From Triangularia verruculosa (Eukaryota; Ascomycota; Sordariomycetes; Sordariales; Podosporaceae): a stretch of 64,000 nt of DNA. The DNA lies in the NCBI GenBank assembly GCA_033296885.1, contig MU863961.1, forward strand, positions 94,192-158,191. Reading direction: 5' to 3'. Under the pieces are notes generated by a model. It was not told the origin of the DNA. It worked only from the letters and a program-made list of their open reading frames with translations, and ran no database searches. Within the stretch, counting starts at the first letter, position 1. Each line of letters begins with the position of its first letter. Made by a program: the position numbers and the translations under genes. Below are positions 35,025 through 46,175 of the stretch, one piece after another.

Positions 35025-37371
35025 ATGATGCGTGCAAAGCCAATCCAGACGACTAAATGGGGGACGGCATGTGCGCAGTGTGCCTCAGCAAAAGCAAAGT
35101 GCTCTGGACGGTCAGGAAGTGGTGGAAAATGCGACAGGTATGTCTTTGTCCTAGGTACCTGCCAAGCTAGATGGTAACACAACCTTATTTTCAAGCTTAC
35201 TTGGTTGCTGACTCGACTTCTCCTCGGACAACAGATGTGAGCGCCTGCTGAAGCAATGTACCGATCAAGTCCAACGTCCCCGTAAGACTCGTCAGCCTCG
35301 ACAGTAAGCCCACTATCTTATCCTGCCTACCTAGAGCTCAGAGAGACATTTTTTGACATGTCATATCATATCTAGACCGAATGCAGGTTTGGCAGACCCC
35401 AGCCTCGACTCTATTGTTTCGACACCAGAGAATCCTCCATCTCCATCGACAGTCGACTTGGGGCTAGACTTTGCATCATGCTCGTCCTCGTCTGCCCGGA
35501 GCCACACTTCGGCACCCATGGCTTCTTTGGATGTCCGACCGTCCTTGATGCGCACCTCCTCGATGCAAAGCCAGCATTCAATCCACCACGACTCCTACTT
35601 TTTCTCGGCAAACCCGCCAAATTGCTTGGACCAACAGCAACTGAACCCACTGTTTACCGAAGGGCGAGAAGATCTCGATGATCTGCTTTTGAACCGATAC
35701 CGAACGTGTTTGATGCCGGAGCACCCATTTGTTCTGATTCCCGATCATGTCTCAGCCTCGGTGCTGACAGTCCACCGGCCGTTTTTGATGCTTGCCATCC
35801 GCGTGGTAGCCGGGTTTGAGGGACTACACTCGGTACAGGGACAGATGCAGCACATCATGGACTATGTAGCCGACCACATGTTTCGACAAGCAGAAAGGTC
35901 CATTGACCTTCTGATGGGGATCGTTGTTGTGTTAGGGTGGTATCACTATCACTGCATGCGACATAGTCCGCTGAACAATCTTTTGTGTCTGGCTGAAAGT
36001 TTGGTCAGTGATCTGGGTATCAACAAGAGGCCAAACGCACCAAATGAAGGGCGGTTGGCGGATGAGAAGAGGCTACTCTTAGGGGTGTGGTATCTGAGAA
36101 GTTCGTAAGTTCGGTCGGCGAAGAAATTTGTAGAAAGTCTAAGAGAAAATAGCTTGGGGCTAACACCAATCGACTTCAGGGCCGCAATGTATCTCCAGCA
36201 ACTAACATCGATGCCGTTTACGCCGTACATGCGCCAGTGTCTGGTGGAGCTGGACGAAGAAAAAGATCACGAATTGGACGAGGTTTTGGTCTATTGCATC
36301 AAGTTGCAGTACTTGACTGAGCGGGTGGCAGTTCTCAAAACCCCACAGCCAGACTTGACAGAGCAGCAACATCAAGAACGGGGAAGCGCAATCACTTCAT
36401 CACAGGAATATTTGGACAAGCTTTTGACCGACATGCCCACAGAGCGCAGAACAAATCGTAAGTCCTCTTGATCGTGGGCGCAATGGCAGCGAAGCTAACG
36501 CAGAAAATAAACAGCAATACTCACCACCCACATCAACACGGTTTTTCTTCGTCTTTACGAGCCACAGCCATCCGCTAGTGCCTTGCGAGTTTCCTTACAA
36601 AATCCCTATCGCTCCCGTTCTCCATCGGGCAGAAGTAGTGGGGTGACAGGCCTGGAAGCAACGCTGCATAATCCAAACGTCAACGCACAGATACGGGCTT
36701 GGTTCGAGGGGTGGGTGCAAGGAATTCCTGCCCAGGCCTACCGTACACTGCCCACGAACTTGGTTTTCCAGCTCCTTTACGCCGTGGGATCATTACTACG
36801 GTCCCATAGCGCTGCCAGTCAACCAACTGCGAGCTTATCCGCTGGCAGGCCCGACACAGAGACCATCATGGTACTGGACCGACTTGTAGCGCTTTTCTTT
36901 GCCAACTTCATCGGGGGCCAGTCTCAGCCCGACATGACTCACTTTTGGGAAGCGTTGGGTGAGCAACAGGAGAGGGTTTGCTCGCCTTCCCCATCATGCT
37001 CTGAGCAGGGAGATGACCCTTTGACTGCCATCCCCGCTACTTGGGAACAGCAATATCATTATGGCGGCTGTCTTTTCACACCACCATCTAGAGTTGGATC
37101 AGCAGGGCCAGATTCAGAGCTCAACACGATCGATCTTGACCATTATCAAGCGACGTCGATCCCCATGATGGCTGGCAACCAGCTTCATCCGCACAGCCAG
37201 TGGGGACCACAAGCGACTCAGGCAGCATGGGATCACCACACAACGACGCCGCAAGGCCAAATGCTGATGGTCCCGGGGACCGAAGGCGTGGTAGATCCAC
37301 AACTTTGGGGACAGGATCAGGGAACCGCAGGCGGCTATCAACATCCCAAAGATGGCTATTTCATGGGATGA
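35025..37371 (+). CDS. Zn2Cys6 transcription factor
   Basis: Five exons: 35025-35137, 35235-35303, 35376-36104, 36180-36457 and 36515-37371. All four intron phases are consistent and give 681 aa. The DNA-binding domain is assembled across the first intron, with cysteine spacing CX2CX6CX9CX2CX6C. It starts CAQCASAKAKC and ends CERLLKQC, the classical fungal binuclear zinc cluster. The intron lies between the fourth and fifth cysteines. A Ser/Pro-rich linker follows. The middle-homology region includes HPFVLIPDHV, LLLGVWYL and AAMYLQQLTSMPFTPYM, as in many Zn2Cys6 regulators. The C-terminus is Gln/His/Gly-rich and may activate. Two tandem ATGs make the start ambiguous by one residue. Target genes are unknown. 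Confidence 0.86.
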
Positions 37372-38371
37372 TTAATTAAGGGGTATGCTGAACTGCATTG
37401 GGCGTCGGGGAACGGCTGAAGCGGTGCATGAATATACCACCAGGAGTTCGGGGATTGGCTTAGGAATTTCAAATGATGAAGTATATAGATGAGTTGACGA
37501 CACACATAGATACGCAGAATAGCTGGTCTAGATTATTGCTTGGTACATGCCTATGAGAGTACTCCCTACCTATTACAAAGGGCTATTGTGGTGGCTCTCC
37601 CAAGAAACTCATTGTGGCTCGACACACGGCCTTCCAATTTCCCTTGAATCGTGATAGTCACCCCACGTAACTTACAATACAAAGTGATTCATGTCGCGAA
37701 TCTAATTTGACACCTCAAGTACCTAACGATCCATCACTGCAAGTTTGCCTTCTTCCACACCCACTCACAGCTCCCACATTAGCCAAAACAATCTGCGCTG
37801 TTCCAGTATCAGCTTTGCAAGAGTTTGGAAAGACAAGATGGAAGCCGGCTCGTCGTCCGGGAATTCAGATGAAAGACAGGGTAGTCTGGCGCAAGTGGCA
37901 TGACGGCCTGCAGCCCTACGGCGCTGGGCCACGTTCTGTGCATAGGACGGGCGGCCAATGGCGACAAAACGGGAGCCCTCCCGCCGTCTCCGCATCTGCT
38001 CCATGCACCTTCATTCTTGTTTCCAACCCCAAGCTTATCTTGGAAATGTAGAAAAGCGAAGGAGCGCATCTGCATGTGCCGCTGGCTAGCAATGGCACTA
38101 GCGAGAACAACAGATGTCTTACATCAGCACTGTCTCCCGCATGCACGTATTACGCATCCAGTCAAGACGTCGCCAGGAAGAGGTCGCCGATATTTACAAT
38201 ATCATGGCCGATGTCAACCAGACTTTCCGTGACATGGTTACATCAAAACACCGAGTCACAGGCCTGAGGTATCCCAATGACAAGCCGTTTGGGTAATTTC
38301 ATCAAACAGAACACATGCTGGCCAACGCTACCTACTGACAGTATTACCTCGAATCCAAACTGTGCCGTCAC
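37372..38371. other. Intergenic, about 1 kb, convergent
   Basis: Lies between the 3' ends of the Zn2Cys6 and GNAT genes. No gene is supported; short frames between 37707 and 38296 lack recognisable sequence. Confidence 0.5.
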
Positions 38372-39100
38372 TCAGTTCAAAACTTCGCCCTCCTCGCGCG
38401 GCCTCTTCCAGAGCATGGCATAATGCGGCACGTGACCCAAGAGGATTTCTTCACCCATTTGCTCGAAACCGAGCAGCGAATAAAGATACTTGCCCTCAGG
38501 GGTAGCGATCAAAAAAGCGTCTCGTTTCTCCCTGGCTGCCTGCTCCAGGCCATGCTTGACGAGCATCTTGCCGATTCCCCTGCGCTTTTGACCAGGGTCG
38601 ACGCCGAGAATCATCAAGTCTGGACCAAGGTCAGATTAATCTTGAGATGAGGGAAAGCCCGGTTGCAACTTACACCACATTTGGCTGTGTCCTTCCTTTC
38701 CCAGTATCCGCTCAGTTACCTCCTCCATGAGTTTGAAGGCTTCTTTCAGGGCATCCTGATCCAGTGAAGGCGGCAGTACATCAACCTCTGTTTCGTCTGG
38801 TGTTTTGCGGTCGGTGGTTGCTGGTAGGGAATCGGGGGTCTCCCACTGGGCGTATCCGACGATATGCTCACTGCCATCTTCCAGCCTGTCGACAACGACA
38901 AATGTCTTCTTGCCGTCCTTCATCCGCCTGATGTTGCGAGCGGCCCTCCACTCAACCTCCTCCGTCGCTGAATCGGTGAGGGCGCGGTGGTGGAGGTGCG
39001 CCGGGAATAAGACTCGGGAGAGGGTGGGCCCGAACGAGTCGCGGCCGATGACGCCGATGCGCGGGGAATCAGCGATGGTGGCTTCGCGGAGGGTCAGCAT
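38372..39100 (-). CDS. GNAT-family N-acetyltransferase
   Basis: Exons 39100-38674 and 38619-38372 (54-nt intron, phase 1) give 224 aa. The start is the first real ATG (MLTLREATIADSP). The acetyl-CoA binding motif A (QxxGxG) is present at residues 153-159 as QKRRGIG, preceded by the LMILGVDP strand. The C-terminal YSLLGFEQMGE is typical of fungal GNATs. The middle region is helical and charged. The substrate (small molecule or protein) is unknown. Confidence 0.85.
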
Positions 39101-39994
39101 TTTGAGGTGAGGTGTCTGTGACAAACTGGAGTCTTGGATGAAAGGAAGAGAGGAAGAGGACAATGACTGATGTCCGCTACAAGTCGTAATCCCGGGTTTT
39201 TGTGAACAAAAAATGGCCCCTATTGACTTGCCGACGACAACCGGGCCGAGTCAGCATGAGTGTGTGGGGTTCCGAGTATGCCATGTCAACAATGCGACCC
39301 CGGTTCTCCAAATCCGAGCCGGGGGTTACCTCGGACCCAGGAACTACGATTATCTTGTATCACGTCCTTGGTACCTAAATAGGGTGACGTACCTATCACC
39401 GCCTTCTCACAGCCGATCCTGCCCTCCGCTGACGAGTTGATAGCGCACGTGCGTTTGGGGAGCCGAAGGAAGAGAAGAAGCAGAGGGGAAGGGAACGGGA
39501 GTTATCCCGCCATTGGAAGACGGGGGGAGGGCAATAGAATGGTCCGTACCTTATCAGGTAGTTAACATCGCGCCATCTTTGCGGCAGACTGCAGGAGAAC
39601 GCTTCTCTTCACCCACAACCTCTCGACCTCCTCCGATTGCTCTTATCCTAACTCTGGCCAACTAAATAGGTAGGGGCAAAAGGGGTAAAAGGGGGTGGGA
39701 GATGGTGGCACAACATTTATGTTACCTACTTACCTAAGGTACCTAGGTAGACTGGCGACGTGGATGGCAAGACCTTTGGGCCCGAGAGAAATGTAGGAAC
39801 TGCAACTTGGAAAAGTGGTACTTTGCGGAATCTAATACTACCCCATCTATATCTGGCCCAAAGCTCGAAAAGCAGTCAAGTGAATGTAAACGAACGACAA
39901 GAAGGTTCAAACAACAAACATGGAACAACCCAACTTTGTCCCATTTCCCGACACTACCCTATCATTTCTTACAGCCTCTTCTCACGGCCCAAAC
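39101..39994. other. Intergenic with a dense CCTAGGTA motif cluster
   Basis: The sequence 39722-39750 chains several copies of TACCTA, AAGGTACC and CCTAGGTAG. The rest holds the GNAT promoter and the 3' flank of the secreted-protein gene. Confidence 0.5.
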
Positions 39995-40642
39995 TTAGAA
40001 GCAATTGTTCTTGACGGTGCTGATGCCCAACAGCTCGGCGCTCAAGTTGACTAGAATCTCACCACCGGCCTTCAACTTCTCAGCCTTTGTAGTAGCTCCC
40101 AACATGAGCTTGACGGCCTGCTTGGTACCTCCAAGTGCCTTGATGTACTTCTTGATGCGGAGCAGCTTGGCGGCAGGCACGGCGGTGGTGGCCAGAAGCT
40201 GGACAATGGCGGCGACGCACTTGGCGATCTTCCAGAGGGAGGCCCTGGCAGCTAGCTCACCCCTCTCGAACAGGCTGAGATTTTCCTCCGCGGCATCGAC
40301 GTAATCAGTGTCCCGCTTGAGAGCGGTCTCGGGCTCACGATCTCCGTTAGCAACGAGCCACTGGTGAAGGGCTTCGTCTCCCTTTTCAAGCACATCGTCG
40401 GGGATGCGCTCAATCTCGGCAAAGAGATGGTCGAGCGGGAAGTCAAATTCGCGACTAAAGTTGAAGTTGGTTGCCCAAGCGGCAGGGGCTTGACCACGGG
40501 CTTCAAGGACATCGGGGACGTCCAGGCTGTCCTCGAAGTCATCGGTGTCAGGGAGGAGGCCGTGGTTGTCATAGGGGGCAGGGATGGCCGTGGCAGTGGC
40601 CACAAAGAGGGCGGCGGCAGTGGTGAGGAGTTGGAACTTCAT
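39995..40642 (-). CDS. Unrecognised secreted protein with a Kex2-type site and two cysteines
   Basis: Intronless, 215 aa. Residues 1-20 are a clear signal peptide (LLTTAAALFVATATA). Residues 21-110 are acidic, pro-region-like, and end in a dibasic KR at 109-110. The C-terminal part (about 133-215) changes character: hydrophobic and lysine-rich helices (IAKCVAAIVQLL, KLLRIKKYIKAL, AVKLMLGATTKAEKL). It has only two cysteines, C142 and C214, near its two ends. This suggests a secreted precursor whose C-terminal helical domain is released by Kex2 and closed by one disulfide. I believe related unnamed proteins exist in Sordariomycetes but know no function. A TATAAAG box lies about 155 bp upstream (minus-strand reading of 40797-40803). 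Confidence 0.8.
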   Translation of the reverse strand: MKFQLLTTAAALFVATATAIPAPYDNHGLLPDTDDFEDSLDVPDVLEARGQAPAAWATNFNFSREFDFPLDHLFAEIERIPDDVLEKGDEALHQWLVANGDREPETALKRDTDYVDAAEENLSLFERGELAARASLWKIAKCVAAIVQLLATTAVPAAKLLRIKKYIKALGGTKQAVKLMLGATTKAEKLKAGGEILVNLSAELLGISTVKNNCF

Positions 40643-41840
40643 GTTTATGGTTGAGATAGAGTCGGAGACTGTCGTTTGCTTGGAACTTGAGTTTGTTGCT
40701 GAAAGCTTTGTAGAGAGGAGCTAGGCAGTTGATGTGCTTTGGAGTAACTGATGATCAGAGTGATGATGGAGAAGAGACACCTGAGGAACTGGCCCTCTTT
40801 ATAGATCTTGCAATGCTATATACAAGTGATGTTTTCACTGCTTCTCTCGCGGCCCAACACTTTGTTCCGTCTCATCATGCTCCCTGCACCCGGTATAGCA
40901 TGAAAGAATAGCGCCACACATACTTTTGCGCATAGGATCATCTTGATATTTGCTGACCCGATTCCCAGGCATGTCATTAAGCTTCGGTCTCTCAACTTGG
41001 CAACCACCAGGGTTTGAGGAGCTGGCGATGGCAGGCTGGTCTAGCAAGCGATCTGTGTAGTTGTATGTGGATGCGGCGCGGAACAAGGCTTTGCCCCCGA
41101 CGTTATGCGGCAGATATACAATCGTGCCGACATTAGCCTTGTCAGATAGGACATGACCTAAATCTCCAGGCCTTGTGCCTGCCGCCTCTTGCGCGATGAG
41201 GTGGGACAAAGGTTGAGCCGTGCCAAGGTAAGCGCTGCAAGAATAAAACAGGAGGGTTACATTAGACGTGCGGCGCTGGCCGTCTCCCCAACGTGCCCCT
41301 GAAATAGGTCCAGCTGAGCTGCGGAAGAGAAATGCTTGACTGAGCTTGTTTGTGCCACTCCCCACATTTCTCATATACCTAAGCCAAACATGATGGGATC
41401 TACGATTATTTGCAGTTAGGGGCATGCAATATCAGGCCTTGCCAGGAGCTGCATGCCTGATAGCTTCAAGGCTCTGAAACCAGGTCACGGGCCATTCTAG
41501 AGCTGACGAAGAGGGAAAACAGCTAAGAACCACTGGTTCGGGTGAAAGTTGAGTTGTTGTTTGAAAAGAGAAATTCAAGGGTAATAAGGCAATTAATCCC
41601 AACCCACCACTCGACAGAGCGAAGTTGGTAGGTACCTGGTACAAACGAGCTCTTACCACGTGGTCTATCGGGGATGCCGGTGTCAGGTTGTCGGACGGAC
41701 ATTGTGGGGATGGCGGTGAACTCAAAGGACATGCGTTTGCCCAGTGCTCTCCCTGCCTGCTTCACTGAACCGCCACTCTAGTCCTCAAGTTTCCATTTGT
41801 CAACACCGAGTATCGGCCTTAATCTTTACTTCACAGACTG
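40643..41840. other. Divergent intergenic region
   Basis: Should hold the promoters of the secreted-protein gene (left) and the FAD monooxygenase (right). A 196-codon minus-strand frame (40835-41425) was considered and not accepted. Confidence 0.45.
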
Positions 41841-43238
41841 ATGGGTCAGCTTCTCGTCTCTCGCCCAGTCAGTGGGCAATCACGGCGGGCGGCAGTCGTC
41901 GGCGCTGGAATAGCTGGCTTATCCGCGGCAATTGGTCTGCGCCGCGCCGGTTGGCATGTCACCGTCTACGAGAAGAGTCGATTCAAGAACGAAATCGGTG
42001 CTGCCATCACAATTACCCCCAACGCCACGCTGGTTCTGGAACGATTCGGTTTCGACTTTGCAAAGTTTGGTGCAGTGGCTAATGAAATACTTTTGCGGTA
42101 CGACGCGACGGACTTGTCCTTGCTTCAAAAGGATTACTATGGCCCAGATTCGGCGGAATGGAGTCGCTTCTGGTCAGTGCACAGGGTTGATCTGCATACT
42201 GGGCTGAGAGAGCTGGCAGTACAGCCACATAAAGAGACCGCATGGGGGCCACCAGTGGAGATCAAGTTGGGCCAAGAAATCACTGGGGTTGACTGTGAGA
42301 GAGGTTCCGTCAAGCTCCAGGACGGGAAGATTGAGCGGCATGATCTGCTGGTAATGGCAGATGGTGCACACGTAAGTCTAGCCCTCTTCTGATTGGAGTC
42401 CTCAAAACAGAGCTGATCGACATAGAGCCGCTTGATTGAAGATTTTACCGGAATTCCATCCCCCATCCACCGCACCGGCCGATCTATTTACAGATGGCTG
42501 GTACCCATGGACGAGGTCAATGCAGATCCTGTACTTCAGAACCTTTACACCGACCCCCAAGGTACTGGAAAAAACGGTTTCGTGGCCTGGGTCGACAAGA
42601 AAAATAGAATTCTCTGGGTCAGCTACAAGTGCAGAGGCGGCAGGGTCCTGAACAATGCCGTGGTCCACGACACACAGACCGGCGAAGGAGAAGAGGATCT
42701 CTGGCAGTCTCCCGTATCACAAGAGCAGGTACTCAAAGTTCTCCACAACTTCCACCCGTCAGTCCAGAAAATGGTCACCATGACGGCCGAAGACGGTATC
42801 AAAGCACACCACCTCTACAAACGCCTGCCACTTGATAGCTTTGCACGTGGCAAAGCGTTGGTCATTGGGGATGCGGCACATGTCATGATGCCCACCCATG
42901 CAGCAGGGGCAGGAGTGGCCATCGAGACCGCCGCCACGTTGGAGACTGTGTTTGACTTTTCCGCAACCAGGAAAGAAGACACATGGACGATGGAGCGGCG
43001 GCTGGAGGTGTTCAACAAGCTCCGACTCCCCCGATGTAACCTCGCCATGCTTTCTTCCAATGCTGGCCCGGAATGGCTCCAGGTTCCGGGTGTAGAGGAA
43101 GAGATTCGAAAGTACTACTCTGGACCTCTGCCACCGGTTGGTGCCGCCCCATACAGCAGTGCGTTTAGAGATGTCTTGTTCAAGCACGACGAATACCGGG
43201 CTGCGAAGGAGTGCATGGACAAGACAGCCAAGAGTTAG
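41841..43238 (+). CDS. FAD-dependent aromatic monooxygenase (salicylate hydroxylase-like)
   Basis: Exons 41841-42371 and 42426-43238 (54-nt intron, phase 0) give 447 aa. The dinucleotide-binding GAGIAGLSAA starts at residue 21, with the ribose-binding acidic residue E44 in VYEKS. The second FAD motif VIGDAAHVMMPTHAAGAG contains D326. The order and length match class A flavoprotein monooxygenases that hydroxylate aromatic acids with NAD(P)H. The DG motif region (VMADGAH) lies at the splice junction. Cytosolic. The substrate may be salicylate or another phenolic, possibly plant-derived; this is inference. Confidence 0.88.
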
Positions 43239-44317
43239 AATGGACAAGATGGGAAAGTGACGGAACACGCGTAGAGACAGTTAAACCGCTGCAACCAAGC
43301 ATGGTTGGGTGCAGTAAACAGACGTAAGATGACATGAGTTTTGATTGCATGGGGGCCCTCGGGGCATGGCGCCCCATTCGCGTGGCCTTGAACGTTGATA
43401 AGTCAGGTACCAACCTGCAGATGTCCCGGCAAGGTCTTATCAGATGATGAAGCTGTCGGTAATTCGGACATTTTCTCTCCCACGTTTTGGTCCTTATTTC
43501 CAGGAAATGAGTGAACCACGGATATGTACATTTGGTCGTGTTGGGCAACGAGTTCGCTCTCGGTGATTCGGTGAAGTGGACGTGACAACCAGGTGATTTG
43601 CCTTCTCAGGCTATCAAGCAACCCTCGTCCATCACACCTTGTCTACGACGCTCCAATGATACCCCAAGGGATTCTAGAAGTTTTCTCCCCCACATGGCCA
43701 GTTCCCATTCGGGCTGCATCCAAGCGAGCATGGCTTCTACTAACAGAAGCTGCACAGCTCGACAGTGCCGAGGAATACTGATATACCGCAGTATATATGA
43801 ATTATAATTATAGCGGAGCTGCTTCGGGTTACCGCCAAGGCGGATTCACGTCCTTTACAGAGCCAGGCCAACGAAATGACGGCACGACGGCCGCCGTTCC
43901 TGCATGACCCCAACACAGCGTCCTCGGTAAAATCGGCAGCCTGTTATTTAGCCTCTATCTGGAATCTCACTTGCTTTTAACACTGCGAATGCTCCGGATA
44001 GTGCCTCACTGTGACGCCCAAGACCAGTAAATTAATTCACCAAGGGCACAACAACATCTCCTGAGCGGGTTGCTGATCTAACAGCCGGCAGCCGAAATAT
44101 CTTCCCCAAAAAACCAAGACCATGAGATGCCATGGGATGTGGGGTTGATGCTCAAGAGATGGAGCGTGAGGGGGTCATGAGCAACAGATGAAGCAGAGTG
44201 AAAATTGATTATTTACATGAGCTCCCCCGTCTTGCTTCACCGGGTGCTCTTGACCTGATCTTGCCCCTCGTCCCGCCCCTATAGACCGACGGCACTGAGC
44301 GTCAAACGACAAAGAAC
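43239..44317. other. Intergenic upstream of the chitin-binding gene
   Basis: About 1.1 kb with no supported gene. Small frames around 43180-43807 have no recognisable sequence. Confidence 0.5.
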
Positions 44318-45373
44318 ATGAGGTCCGCGTATTTTGGATTGGCGGCAGCTGCCTTGTCATGGACAAGCGTGCTGGCCAGCGAGAGCAATGCTATCCCCAA
44401 CGCCGAGGCGCTCATCGCCCGTCGCCCTCGTGCTCTCCAGAACCGCCACCGCAACGGAACTGCCGACTACGCCCAGCTCGGTCTTCGCCAGGAAGGAGGC
44501 AGGTGCGGAGCGGGAGTCGGGCGTTGCCCCGATGGGCAGTGCTGCTCTGACTATGGCTTCTGTGGTTTGACGGTTGACCACTGCCATCCTCTGTTTGACT
44601 GTCAAACTCAGTATGGTGTCTGCGGATGGCCTCCCCCGGTGCCTCCTGCCACCACCTCGACTCCTCCCCCTCCGCCCACAACCACCAGCAGGACTTCCAC
44701 AACCACCCCGCCACCTCCTCCCACCACCACTTCCACAACAGCTCCCCCACCTCCTCCAACCACCACGTCAACCAGCGCGGTGGTGATCCCACCGAGCAGC
44801 ACCTCTTCAAGACCCTCTATCCCCGAGCCTACTGGTCCTTTGGTCGTTACCACCAATGGCCAGTGTGGAAACGGTACCATGTGCATTGGCAATCCCAATT
44901 ACGGTCCTTGCTGTTCGCAGTACTTCTGGTGCGGCTCCTCGATTGAGTTCTGCGGTGCCGGCTGCCAGTCCAACTTTGGCGCTTGTCTCGGCATCCCGGG
45001 CCTGCCTGGAAGTCCCATCAATGGCACGACCACCACCTCGCCCGTTGTACCGCCTACGACCACGTCCTCGCCGGTTGTTGTGCCCCCTACGACCACTTCT
45101 ACCACCTCCACCACCACCACTTCTACCACCTCCACCACCATCCGTTCCACGACCTCCACGACCTCTACCACATCTGTCGCGCCCACTCCAACCCTGGTGC
45201 TCCCACCGGGACAGAGGTCTTCCACCGACGGGCGCTGCGGTAACGGCCAGAACTGCCTAGGCTCCAACTTTGGAAGATGCTGCTCTCAGTTCGGCTGGTG
45301 CGGTGATGGCGACCAGTTTTGCCCCTACATTGTCGGTTGCCAGTCCGAGTTTGGCTATTGCGACCCCAACTAG
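44318..45373 (+). CDS. Secreted protein with three CBM18 chitin-binding domains
   Basis: Intronless, 351 aa. Signal peptide 1-20, followed by an RR-containing pro-segment. Three hevein-like CBM18 modules lie at about 60-103, 181-224 and 305-349, each with the CCSxYGxCG-type core (CCSDYGFCG, CCSQYFWCG, CCSQFGWCG). They are separated by Thr/Ser/Pro linkers of about 75 and 80 residues, probably heavily O-glycosylated. No catalytic domain is present. Such proteins bind chitin in the wall. Roles known for relatives include shielding hyphae from chitinases and dampening chitin perception. The linker DNA is made of ACC/ACT/CCT triplet repeats and may vary in length. Confidence 0.9.
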   Translation: MRSAYFGLAAAALSWTSVLASESNAIPNAEALIARRPRALQNRHRNGTADYAQLGLRQEGGRCGAGVGRCPDGQCCSDYGFCGLTVDHCHPLFDCQTQYGVCGWPPPVPPATTSTPPPPPTTTSRTSTTTPPPPPTTTSTTAPPPPPTTTSTSAVVIPPSSTSSRPSIPEPTGPLVVTTNGQCGNGTMCIGNPNYGPCCSQYFWCGSSIEFCGAGCQSNFGACLGIPGLPGSPINGTTTTSPVVPPTTTSSPVVVPPTTTSTTSTTTTSTTSTTIRSTTSTTSTTSVAPTPTLVLPPGQRSSTDGRCGNGQNCLGSNFGRCCSQFGWCGDGDQFCPYIVGCQSEFGYCDPN

Positions 45374-46175
45374 GTAAGCTGTCAAGTCGCTCGTTTGACA
45401 CGGTAGAGAAAGACAAGGAAAAGGTCATGTAGATAAAGAGTCGAATTCTGTCGTTTTCATGAGGGGTTGCTTGAAGAGAAGGTCGTTAATTGGTGGATGA
45501 TGTATGTAGTTGGTGTGTTTCGTCAGATGATACGTACCTATTGAATTCATGTGTCCTTGGAACTCGTGATAATGTGTCCTCAATGTTGAAGCGACTCCAA
45601 AAAGTAGGTTGCAGAATGGTTGCCTCGAGTGCCGATGATGATGTCAGTTGGGGTAAGCAATCAAAGAGGAAAAGGGGGCTCGGAACTCGTTAGGGGCGAT
45701 GCAGGGTGGAATGTGGGTGGGTGGGGAGCCAAAAAGTTATGGTTTTGATTTCGTCCAGGCTCGAACTGGAGACCTTCAGTGTGTTAGACTGACGTGATAA
45801 CCAACTACACCACGAAACCATGTGATTGATGACTTCTGTGCTCAAATGCAACTCTATATTGGTGACCATTGAGGCCGTGTTGATGGAAGATGCAGCCGAC
45901 CAAAACATGCGTTCAAAGTAAGGGAGGTAATCATTGAAATGCAGAGCAGGTCTCTATCGCCGAGATCATGCTTGCGTGTTACTTTTGCTTAAAGAAGCAG
46001 ACTCGTGAGACGTGGCGCATCATCCGACGGTCTTTAGTTTACCGTTCTCAACAAGTTGAAGAATTCATTGACGAAAATCCATTTTTTGCTTTCAGAGTTC
46101 CATACTAACCAGGCTGTTGAACCTAGTAAAAGAGAAAGGGCATGTACATACTAGGCGCCTGGCATGGGAGCATTT
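45374..46175. other. Intergenic containing tRNA-Val
   Basis: Apart from the tRNA at 45746-45819 no gene is supported. It includes the 3' flanks of the chitin-binding gene and of the SDR gene. Confidence 0.55.
45746..45819 (-). tRNA. tRNA-Val (anticodon AAC)
   Basis: On the minus strand, acceptor GGTTTCG pairs with CGAAATC (one G-U pair), and the discriminator is A. The anticodon stem TCAGT/ACTGA encloses loop CTAACAC, giving anticodon AAC. The T-arm is CTCCAG-TTCGAGC-CTGGA with standard variable bases. 74 nt, no intron. It shares the D-arm style GTGTAGTTGG with the tRNA-Tyr at 8891. Confidence 0.95.

Noticed and set aside
40835..41425. 196-codon minus-strand frame upstream of the FAD monooxygenase
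   Set aside because: No domain recognised and no good start context; it lies in a divergent promoter region. Kept as a weak possibility only.
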